Source: Iris pallida | Lineage: Eukaryota > Streptophyta > Magnoliopsida > Asparagales > Iridaceae | Length of the DNA: 64,000 nucleotides | Assembly: GCA_029216955.1 (NCBI GenBank) | Contig: JANAVB010010791.1 | Span: forward strand, 5,220,410-5,284,409 | Direction of reading: 5' to 3' | In this document: positions 53,106-63,287 of the stretch, piece by piece | Layout: each line of letters begins with the position of its first letter | Position numbering within the stretch: position 1 is the stretch's first letter | Notes under the pieces: generated by a model | Database searches by the model: none | Told to the model about the DNA's origin: nothing | Seen by the model: only the letters and a program-made list of their open reading frames with translations | Made by a program: the position numbers and the translations under genes

Positions 53106-55564
53106 TAGTGGTATCAGAGCACGGCTTTACGTCCTTGGACTTCAAGTCAAATCTCTCAGTTTTGGAAAGCTCGTCGTTGATAAAGAAGTGTGCGCTCTCT
53201 CTCAAATGTCCCATGGCATGTCCATACAATAAGTCTAAATATTTTTAAAAGCTCGTACAAGTGTTCAATCAAACGCGTCGGGCGATGGCCTTTGTGCCGA
53301 ACGGTGTCAAACTTGAGTTGATAGAAAATACATGCTAAAGTTAGCAAGTCACGTGCGTGCCTAAATAGTCCTACGTCGACATTAGCAAATAAGCGTGCAA
53401 AACCAAAGTATAGTCCGTACGGGATAGCTTTGCACACAGCTTTTTGGTAAGTTGTGCCGCGTGTCGCGCACCTAGACTTTATGGTGCAAGCGAATTGCGA
53501 GCGATATTAAGTATTGCTCGGTTGGGAACGGAGATATACTTAGAGTGTATATCGATAGGAATGCTATCAGTCTAATGCTTCGGCGTACACGGAAGATTGG
53601 CTTAGGTTTTGAGGAATAGTCCGAACGACTTAGTACGTCGAGACACGTGAATCATAAATATGATTTACATGTGGAATATCGATAGAAATACGAGACTTAG
53701 ACTATCGAGACGACATGAGCGATTACGCTAGAGTTTCGTTGAATGAGTCTGAAAGATGTATTAGAGAATAATGCGAACGTGATTGTGGACTAAATCGGAT
53801 GGCTCGAATCCTGAGTGGTGTATAGTCTGGCTTGGAAATCATTCGAGCAAAATTGAGGATTAGAGGTAAAGAGTATGTCGGCAAGGCGAGGCGATCGCGC
53901 AAAGTCTTAGAACGCGTCACGCTTAGTTGGTCGTGACTTCGAATGTCCCGAACGAGATATCGTTCGGACAACTTGTGAATGGGCAACACGAGTTAGGAAA
54001 CGATATTGAATCAGGATTCGGAACGATGAATAGAAATGAATGTCTTGATGGAGGAAACCTAGAGGATCGCACTTATGATTTCGGATTTGGTCGAATGGAA
54101 TTATGCTATATCCAATTCGGACAATAGCATCAGTTGCACGATTCGGAGTTCGTTGCAAAGGAAGATCGTCGAGTTACATACATCATCGATGATATTAAGG
54201 CGTATCAAAGATCGATATACGATAACTCGGGGGTACTCTGATTCGAGGAATGATGATCGTGTAAGATGTCATTGTTCCTATGGATGCTACACTCGGGATG
54301 TTGAAACGTGTCGAGGAAAAGATAGATTTGGCTCGAGGATTTTATAGTTGAACGAATGACGATCAGACTATCGAAATGAGGTCTTGGCTTGGATGAAAAT
54401 GAAATGTTTGGATTGCTTCGACGATAATCACAATATTGACGTTCTTGTCTTATGCGAGCGCAACTCTAGCCTCGCATGCCGGATTAGAGCGATCATTCCG
54501 CGTGAGCGCTAGTATGGTGATTCATACAGCGGGGGTGATCGAACTTGCATGGCGCGGCAATTTGATTGATTCGACTGTGGTTTGACGCGAAGGTGGACTC
54601 GAGAATGACTCAGTGTGCTTGACGATTGAACTTGAGGATTGAGTAGGTCCAATCCGTGTATCGAGAATGAATTAGTCTAGACTCAAGCAAGAGTTACGCT
54701 CCAATAAGGACGATTATTCTACGACAATGTGGCATGGTGATTCATGTCCAACGTAGATAATCGAACTTGTGTGAGATTGGGATGTGACAAATTGTTGTGC
54801 TTGACATCCTCGTGATCGAATACATGAATTAGTTAGAATGGATATGTGAATTATGTCGACATATCGGAAGGAATAGACTATGCAAATTGGTGATTTGAAC
54901 GGTTTCGAATATGCACAACGAATGCCTTGATGCGAATTAGGTGATCATGTTCGATGTTTAGAAATTTGAGTGACGCGAGCTTGGGTAGAAAATCCCGTAC
55001 TATCAACTTGGTTTGACCCTAGGATTGAGGTCAGTATTGGCATTATTGTTGGGGAACTATGATTCCAATCCTGACATTGACTATAGCCTTGAGAAATGAC
55101 CTAGCGGATAGGCGAGACGCCCCTGTTTCAAGTGTTAGCGTTCGAAAGATTGATCTTGAGGATTGGTATGGATGGATAGAGTGAACCAAGAATATAGGAA
55201 TACCCCTCACGAGATTCGGCTGACATGCATATATTTCAGGGACGTCTGAATATGTGCACGATGCGACTCGAGTGAGAATTATAAATTCTCTATCATGCGA
55301 CTTGGCTGAAATACATGTATTTTGGGGACGCCTGGGATATATGCACAATCCAACTAAGTGATACATTAAATTCAAGTAAGACTTGAGGAATGGAAAAGTG
55401 TCAAGGATTTTGAAATCACGTTAAGGGAAAGATTGATAGTAGTACGAGCGTGGCTCGGATTGAAGAAACGCATAGGCGGAGTGTGTACGAGAGTTCTTAG
55501 ATCAAAGTGGTCTAAGAGTAAGTACTCAGTTTCGAGGACGAAACTTTTTCTAAGTGGTGTACGA
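53106..55564 (+). other. LARD-like element internal region, non-coding
   Basis: PBS at 53109-53120, then 2.4 kb with only short frames and no Gag, protease, RT or integrase motif. A diverged tandem duplication lies at about 55205-55360 (TCGGCTGACATGCATAT versus TTGGCTGAAATACATGT). The last 35 bases (55530-55564) match the region before the 3' LTR in G1. Confidence 0.8.
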
Positions 55565-58207
55565 TGTAGTACCCCGTCCCGCTCAGTCAATAGGAGAAAT
55601 CGAAATGCCGACGGCGTTCGAACTTAGCTTTGCAACGGCTGCTCGAAGACTCGCTCAGTCGAGGCGACTCCTCGCTCAGGTGGGGTAGCTTCGATGAACT
55701 TGTCTCATCTTTGCCTTCACATAATAAATCGCATGTTTTCAACTTGCACAAGTTAGGCTTGATAATAAAAGAGATGCATCCACATAGCTAAGGGAATAAT
55801 CCCGATGAGTCAGAATGTGTTAGAACATAGAAAAAGGTTCCACGGTCTGCTTAGAAGTCGGCTCAGCATGCTTTCAAAATGACACTCGGTCCTTCGTCCC
55901 GTGGCTTGGGAGAAAGAAGTTGGCCTAAGTTGCTAAGTTTCCACAATGCTAGAATTAGCCTAAGTCATGGGCGTCGTCCGCATGAATGCTTGATAAAGCA
56001 TGCACAGTCCCGTCGTCCAAGGCTTGGCATAGCCTTCGTCTGTCCCGTGGTTTAAGTCGTGTTGCATGGCATGTGGCTTAAGTCTAGGCACCCAAAGAGC
56101 TTGGTTGATCAAGTCGAGCGCGTGCACGACACGTTCTCTCGATGCAAAGCTTGGCGTAGCCTTTGCTCGTCGAGTCGTTGCTCGAATAAGTTAGACAAGA
56201 GTTATGCTGGTCTATCAAAGTCATAGCAAGCACTGTCCCCTGTTTCCTGCGGTTGCCAAGTCACATAGTCCTACGAGAAATAGGCTCGTTATATAAAGTA
56301 TGTGACTTGAGCGATAGCGTCGCCTAGAGAACAAGGTCTGTCTAAGGCACGAGCCATGGTTGGTTTAGTGAAAAACATGCCACAGACAAAGGAAGTCCAC
56401 GCGACTGGTTGTCGCCGAGATCGGTCCCGCTACTTGGGAGTCTCGATAGGGAAGTACACGAGATCGGTCCCGCTACTTGGGAGTCTCGATAAGTCTCGCT
56501 AAGGAAGCACACGAGATCGGTCCCTCTACTTGGGAGTTTCGATAAGTCTCGTTCACGAGATCGGTCCCGCTACTTAGGAGTCTCGATAAGTCTCGATAAA
56601 GAAACATACGAGATCGGTCCCGCTACTTGGGTGTCTCGATAAGTCTCGATAAGTCTCGTTCACGAGATCGGTTCCGCTACTTAGGAGTCTCGATAAGTCT
56701 CGATAAAGAAGCACACGAGATCGGTCCCGCTACTTCGGAGTCTCGACAATTCTCGTTCACGAGATCGGTCCCGCTACTTGGAAGTCTCGATAGAAAAATG
56801 GAAAAGCATGGTCATGATTAAGGAATGACTTGATAGAACGAGTCGAGTCTTGCATGGTCATTGGACAACTTACGCGCAAGGGTAAATTCCTCGAACGATC
56901 CCAGGGCATCGGGTTCGTGTCGGCCTAGGAAGAATTGCAGATATTGTACGACCTTCATCGACGGTACGACTCGATTGAAGTGAACCGTTACAATATAGGC
57001 TGCGGGTCATTCGGTGGGAGCTCATACCTCGCCACGCGAATGGTCACCATATGCAAAGATTATGATAGCTTGACATTGCTAGTGACCACTCATATAGATG
57101 TGTCGGCATAAGAGCGGCTATCCGCGTATATGTCTTTGGATTGTGTCGAGTACTAGCAAGTTATGTGTTGGGTTAACAAGGCATAGTTAGCGAGTGCTAA
57201 CTTTGAGTCGGCGCGGGTTAGGGTGTGCACGGTTGCATCATCATTCTGGAGCCTAAGATTCGGCTATAGTAAGGACACGTGCTTCGGCATGAATGTGGCG
57301 TCGTCTCGAGTTAAGTCAGGAAGGGCCGTAAGGCAAGTTGGTCAAGTCTGGTTGATCCCTGGGAGGCACGGCCTGGGTCTTAAGGTACGATCAAGTGTAT
57401 TGGCACAACCAGCACGAGTCGTCCCCTTTGACGTCATTGGCACAAGAATAGTCTAGAGGCACATAGAACAAGTGAAAGTCTTGGCACGGCCGAGTTGCAT
57501 AGGTTTCTACTCGGCGAGACACTGCCTCGAATATATTGAAGTCACGGATAGGGTATAGCCAAGTATAGGCCAAGACGTCTTTGTCCCAAAATTGATCCTA
57601 AGGCAAGACTAGAAAGACAATCAAAAGGGATTAAGCTGCACAAAGTAAATGAACGTGTCGGTTTCGTATGGGTGGGCGAGGAGCTCACTCCACCAGTACA
57701 GTTGAGTACTGACACCCATACAGTTTTCATGTGCAGGCACAGGTAGAAGCTCGTGGCACGGGGCTCGCTTGGATGCATCGAGACACGGAGTTCCTTGGCG
57801 ATTCGAAACGTACGGCCGCGTGAAATCAAGACTTATACAGGACATAATGTATGGACATTGCATCCCGAAGCATCCGCTGGCTCAAGCATTGTATCGAGAG
57901 ATGAGAGAGAGCAGAGTGACTTGTAAAAAGAAAGAAAAGTGAGCTTGAGAGACTTGTAATCATGGCCTTGCGCCCCATTGTAATCTTATTGTTCAATATC
58001 AATAAAAGAGCACTTTTGAATAACTTGTGTTTTGCTTCTAAATTTCTGATGCATGTTCAATGTTTCTGCTTGGAACTTTTGTGCGACGACCCCGTCGTAG
58101 CCGCTGTAATCGGCCGTTATGAAACTGACTTGCACGAGCACAATTTAGGCTCGTGCGGCATCACGCCTTAGCGAGGACGATTGCTCCTACGGGAGCGGGA
58201 CGTGACA
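55565..58207 (+). repeat. LARD-like element, 3' LTR
   Basis: 2,643 bp, starting TGTAGTACCCCG (one change from the 5' LTR) and ending CGGGACGTGACA. Diverged from the 5' LTR by scattered substitutions and several short indels (for example near 56246, 57060 and 57555), so the insertion is older than G1. Confidence 0.92.
56413..56792 (+). repeat. Eight-unit tandem array in the 3' LTR
   Basis: Same unit family as 51296-51676, also eight GAGATCGGTCCC starts, but with different spacing and order of the GTCTCGATAA parts. Confidence 0.88.
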
Positions 58208-58850
58208 AGTGTGAACAAGTAAGGTGACAGGAGATCACCTTGCCGGAGTCCTCGGATGCTGTGGAAGAACCCATACGGAGTACCCTGGATGAGTACAGAG
58301 AACGTAGGGGTCGAGATGCACTCCCTAATCCTCGCAACCCATCGCTCGTCAAATCCCATGGCTAGCATCAGGTGGCACAGGAAGTCCCTATTGACCATGT
58401 CATAGGCCTTCCTCAGGTCCAGCTTCACACACGCCTTCTTCCCTCCTGGTTTATTGAACCCTCTCACCATCTCATGCGCCAGAAAACTGTGCTCAGCAAT
58501 CGATCTCCCCTTTATGAAAGCCGCCTGGTTCGGAAAGACCAAGTTCTGCATAATCCCCCTCATGTGTCGGCACATAAGGTGCGTAATTATTTTATAGAGA
58601 TAATTACAACACGCTATATGCCAAAAGTCCGCCAGCGAGATTACTCCTTTCTTCGGCACAAGTGTCAGGAAGGTATGGTTAAGCTCCTTCAGCAACATCC
58701 CTTCAGAGAAGAACTCCTGGACTGCCTCGAGCACCGGTATCTTCAGGGCCTCCCAGTGGCATTTGTAGAACCTATTGTTGAAGCCATCCGGCCCGAGGCT
58801 TTGTTGGGATCCGCCTTCTTGATGATAGCCTCCACCTCCTCCAAAGTGAC
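58208..58850 (-). pseudogene. LINE RT 5' half
   Basis: Open from 58734, in frame with LNHTFLTLVPKKG, NQAAFIKGRSIAEHSFLAHE, KLDLRKAYDMVNRDFL and LRQGDLLSPYLFTL, the canonical order of L1-type RT blocks 1 to 4. Upstream, 58735-58850 reads as EVEAIIKKADPNKAS-like sequence with frame breaks. LSDF-to-LADF and RPI-to-WHI changes are visible near the first block (ISLADFWHIACC), so it is decayed. Confidence 0.87.
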
Positions 58851-59410
58851 TGTAACACCCAGTTTTCTAAATTAGGGTAATTTTAAAATTTTATAATTTT
58901 AATCTTTTAATAATGTTATTTAAATCATGATATAATTTTTGGTGATTTTAATTATTTTAAAACTATTTTTTTATTGGTAAATTGTGATTTGGAGTTTGCT
59001 AGTGAAAACCTAGAGACTACTTGACCTAGAGCCTAACCATGTGATTAGGATGTTTTATTTATCATTTTTGGCCTAGGGATATTTTGGTCATTTTGGTTTC
59101 TTAGAATTATTTGTAAATTGTTTGAGTGATGATTGTTATTTTTGACTTTTGCTAGTTGAGACTTTGGAGACTAACCTAGGTGTTGACTTGACTATGGTGA
59201 CTTGGTTAGCATGGTGGGACCCTAGTCTATCTTAAGTCGACCCAAGTTGACTTATTTTGAACCAAGTTTCATAGAGAGATCAAGTGTTTTAGGTGCATGG
59301 ATTTTTGACTAAGAGATTGATCCATTTAGCCTTGTACTTGGCCCAAAGCCCATTAGTCATCAACCCTAACCCTAATTCTTCCATTCTTGGCCGGCCTAGG
59401 GATCCCCCCA
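58851..59410 (+). mobile_element. Chromovirus LTR fragment G2 (plus orientation)
   Basis: Begins TGTAACACCC at the break in the LINE and is cut by G3 at 59410. From about 59080 to 59410 it is homologous to the start of the G3 LTR read on the opposite strand (shared TTGAGACTTTGGAGACTAAC, then GGTGACTTGGTTAGCATGG, then GGCCGGCC). It is thus the first part of a related LTR. The rest, if present, lies beyond the right edge. Confidence 0.7.
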
Positions 59411-62400
59411 TGTCAGGACCCGCAACCAGTGTAGGGGCACGAGAAGTGGTTACGTCCAGCCTACGCCGCAGTGTCGACGGTAGAACGCTGTCCTAGGTCA
59501 CAAACATCTAACAGTTATAAGGTACCTGTACAGTATATACACTCCGAATGGAGGTGACATAATAAAGTACAACTCAATCACAACTAAGGAAGAAAGTACG
59601 ATAAGATAGAATAGATGAAGTCACAGAATCCACAGATGATAAATACAAGATAAGAGAGAGCTAAATGTCTAAGATAAACAACTCCACAAATCCAGAATAA
59701 CAAATCCCCAATAAGTACAAGTGTATCCAACAAGACATGAAGATAAATAGATACTAGTCTAGCTAACTAGCCTAGTCTACTGGGGTAATGTCCTCTGCAA
59801 GTGCTAGGTCCTCCTGAGAGTCCAGCTCACATGTGTCATCTAGGCCTGCTCCGTAATAAGTGGGACACAGCTCCTCAAGGTCAACTGTAATATTTCAACA
59901 GGTCCAGTCAGGACGGGAGCGAGCACAGTACATTTCACGCAGTTCATATCATGACAGGAATATAATACATGCAATAGAGTAAGATACATGAAACGCCGAA
60001 GAGTATACATGAAGTAAAAGAGAAGACTGTAAAGAAATATCTACTATAAGTAAAGAGCTACAGTGAACTAGTGATTTAGAGTACAAGATAGACATGTGAA
60101 CGGCTTTATAATAAACATAAGAGGTTGTACATGGCTACACTACTTTGGAAATATCCACATGACTATTTATACTCCCCCGTACCCCAATCAATACACAAGG
60201 ATCCGTCAAGTTATGTTATTGTACATGATTCACATGGGGGCCCATAAATGGGTGCACATGAATATAAACATGGGGGCTCCGTGAACATGAGAGTACATGA
60301 ATCACGAGAGTGCACATGAATGGTGAAAGCACAGGAATACATGATGAAAGTGAAACGCACATGACATGATGTATCCGATGCTCCCGAGGGGGATAACATC
60401 GTATGAAAAGATCCATATAGTACTAATCCGTGTTTCCATCGTGTCAGCATCAAGTAAAGTAATCTAGAGCAAGAATATAGTCCTAGCAAGTATGAAATGG
60501 TCAGAGAATGTACTCGCCTGATATCCTGAGTGTCTGAATGAAATACTGCCTGAGGAGTGGTGTCTGGCTCCTATTCAGAACAGTACAAGTCACAATATAT
60601 CCAAACTGGTAAAGTAAACTGCTACAATGCATTCTACATGATGTTTGGGTCAATCTAGGCTAAAGTCAACCTCTGGTCAACTCTAGTTAAACTAGGTCAA
60701 ACCTAGCCCAGACAAGTCTCACTAAGCCTAACCAGTCTATCCTAGCAAGCACACATCATCCCAAGGCTATACAAGCCAAACACAAGCCACACATCCAGGC
60801 ACATTCACATTTAGCTATTTATCATGAAATTCATATATATCTATATGTATATAGGATTACATATATATACAACATGCATATATACAACATTATATATAAA
60901 GAGAAAGTTAGAGAGAGAAACTAGCATGTAAGGCTATGTGTGTGTGTGTGAATCATGGAGGTGTACATGAAAGGGGTATCAAAACACTAGCTATAAGTTA
61001 CAATACACATGGCAGGCATGGCTAACTATAATATACATCTATATATATGTATAGAAGTCAGAGTTCAGTTTTTCTCTATGCATATATAACATGTATAGAT
61101 AACTCTATATATATATATTAACAAACATATAGAGGAATAAGGATATAGTGTCCTGTAGGTGAGTGGCAAGTGAATAGGAAAAACAGTGTGACATGTGCCT
61201 GTGTGTGTATGACAGTGTGTCAACAGTGCCTCAGATTTTTGTGTGTGTAGATAGGTGAGTGAGTGACATGGTTGTGTCAATACATGTGTGTGTAAACATA
61301 TGAATCAATGTGTGTGTGTATATGAACATTATGTTCTCAGGTTTATCAGTGTGCAAACAACAGTTTAAGTTCTCAGTTATCAAACCCCAATGCAAAATCG
61401 AAAACCCATCATTAACACAATCATAAATCCTAATGTAAACTAAACTCAGCTGAACATAGGAAATAAACATTGAAATTAAATCAAACCAATTCAGGAAAAC
61501 ACAATGGCTATTCAACTCTCAGGTTTTGTAATGTAAACCACAGTTCCAGTTTTTCCAGGAAACAGTGTATAGGTTTAACAGTTTATGTAAATTCGAAAGC
61601 CAAATGCAATATGAAAACTAAATTCCTATGTCATTATGAACCCTAGCATGTAGGCTAATCCTCAGATATGTATATAGGTGTACATATCACAAATTAATCA
61701 CACAAAAACAGCTGAACACATTAAATTCTCAGGAAAACAAGTTACAGGCCTATGTATCAGAAATTTAGGGAATTCCTAATTCAAATTAGAAATAACAACT
61801 AATATTTAGATTAATAGGTTGGTAATCACAGTCACACGTGCACGTGTCGTGGGGGTGTCCCAGTGTCCATGAATAGGATACAACGTGTCCAAATCACTCC
61901 ACATACACAGACACTGAAATCGTGCACTGACAGCGTCGTGCACGCGTGTCGAGTGAGGTAGGGATACGTGTGTCCCACCAAATGTGTCGTGATCGTGCAC
62001 ATAGATAGAGGGGGCCTAGGGCTAGGGTTTGGTCACCCTGAGTCGTGTCCAAAACGTGTCTTCGTGAGACACGAAGTCTGTGTCAGTGCGTGAATCCTGA
62101 CAGTGCACGAGCAGTGAACAACCCATGTGGCTCAAAAATCTCACAAACCACAAAATAAAACCCAATGAAATTTAATACCCTTCCTGTCAGTCATCTCCCC
62201 TACGTGTACACCAATTTTGGTGCCAACTCGTGCAGTGTCCAAGGAGAACTCGGACACGGGTAGCAGGACACCCGGCCGAGACCCCGTGCAGCGTGTCCAG
62301 TGCAAATTAGAACACAAAATGACACGAAATCTGACTCAGTCTTCACAAAAAGTAATGTACACACATAGATCTACGAATTCATGCAATTAGTTTAGCAAAA

Positions 62401-63207
62401 CACGAAAATCAAATCCTAAGTGGCATTCTATCAAACACTTGTACATACACTATGACACGTGTTCGATACGGACACCAAATGGACACGATTTCTAACCAAA
62501 TTTTAGGGACAGCTAGGGGACACCTAGATCTAGGCTAGGATGCAAAGAAATCAGAATATTAGCACAATTTGAGAAGTTTTACCTATAGGTGCAAATGGCA
62601 AGAAAAGCCCCAAAATAGAGTGTTCCTCCTTGCTAGCTCGAATCCCCAGATTGTTCCAAAGCTGGGATTACTCTTCATAAACAGAAAATAGAAGAGTATT
62701 AGGCTCTAATGCAAGAAACTAGAGTCAAAAAGGAATTAAAATGGAGAAACTATGGATTGGGGAAGAATAGTCATACCTTTCTTTTTCCTAAGTGTTGGAA
62801 TGATACAAAAGAGGCAAGAACTAAATGAGGAGAGTATTTATAGGGAGGGGAGCCCTATTGGCCGGCCATAGCATGCTAAAATTAGGGTCAGGGTTTAGTC
62901 TAATGAGCTATGGGCCTAGTTACATTAGTCATGGAATCAATTCCTAAGTCTCAAGCCTATGAACCAAATCATTAACCCTCCTATTTGACTCTTGATTTCT
63001 AAATGGCAAAAACTTAGGTTGACTTAAGTTAGACTAGAGTCACACCATGCTAACCAAGTCACCATAGCTAGGGTCAACACCTAGGTTAGTCTCCAAAGTC
63101 TCAACTAGTCAAAGTCAAAAATAGCAATCACCAATCCAATAAATTAAAATAAATTCAAAATTTCACAAATGACCAAAATACCCTCAATCTAAAATGTGGT
63201 AGTGACA
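59411..63207 (-). repeat. G3 3' LTR, 3.8 kb
   Basis: Contains TA/CA/TG microsatellite runs (about 60830-61320) and GTGTCC/ACACGTGTC-rich stretches (61830-62480). No convincing gene was found. LTRs of this length fit the Tekay/Del chromoviruses. Confidence 0.82.
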
Positions 63208-63287
63208 AATCTACCCTCCTTAAAAGAATTTCGTCCTCGAAATTAAAAGGCGAAACTAAATTGATGAGAAGGATAGACAATCATACC

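Larger units (their letters stand above)
50458..58207 (+). mobile_element. Large non-autonomous LTR retrotransposon (LARD-like), no gag or pol
   Basis: 7,750 bp: LTRs 50458-53105 (2,648 bp) and 55565-58207 (2,643 bp) flank a 2,459-bp internal part. The target duplication AGTAT (50453-50457) / AGTGT (58208-58212) has one mismatch, and one copy restores the LINE RT. The PBS TGGTATCAGAGC is at 53109-53120; the PPT-side motif GACGAAACTTTTTCT lies before 55565. The ends TGTAGTGCCCCG...GGGGCGTGACA, the U5 segment 53024-53081 and the PPT-side region are shared with gypsy element G1. It must borrow enzymes, plausibly from G1-type elements. Confidence 0.9.
48927..58850 (-). mobile_element. L1-type LINE remnant, split by the 50458-58207 element
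   Basis: The RT reads leftward from 58850 to 58208 (LLSPYLFTL), is interrupted by the LTR element, and resumes at 50457 (VMESFTCMM). The C-terminal zf-RVT-like region reaches 48927. The 5' part (endonuclease, ORF1) is cut off at 58850 by an LTR starting TGTAACACCC, and the 3' end is cut by C6. Confidence 0.88.

Noticed and set aside
53109..53120. Matches to tRNA-Met 3' end (here and at 7752, 15397, 29055, 44724)
   Set aside because: Only 12-13 bases each, adjacent to LTRs; these are primer-binding sites, not tRNA genes.
58168..58734. Single 188-codon frame running from the LINE into the LARD-like LTR
   Set aside because: The last residues are LTR sequence; the true LINE frame continues at 50457 after the insertion is removed.
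62220..62480. GTGTCC/ACACG-rich tract as a regulatory repeat
   Set aside because: Degenerate, inside the G3 LTR, and similar motifs occur in other plant intron DNA here (46555-46720); no specific function can be argued.
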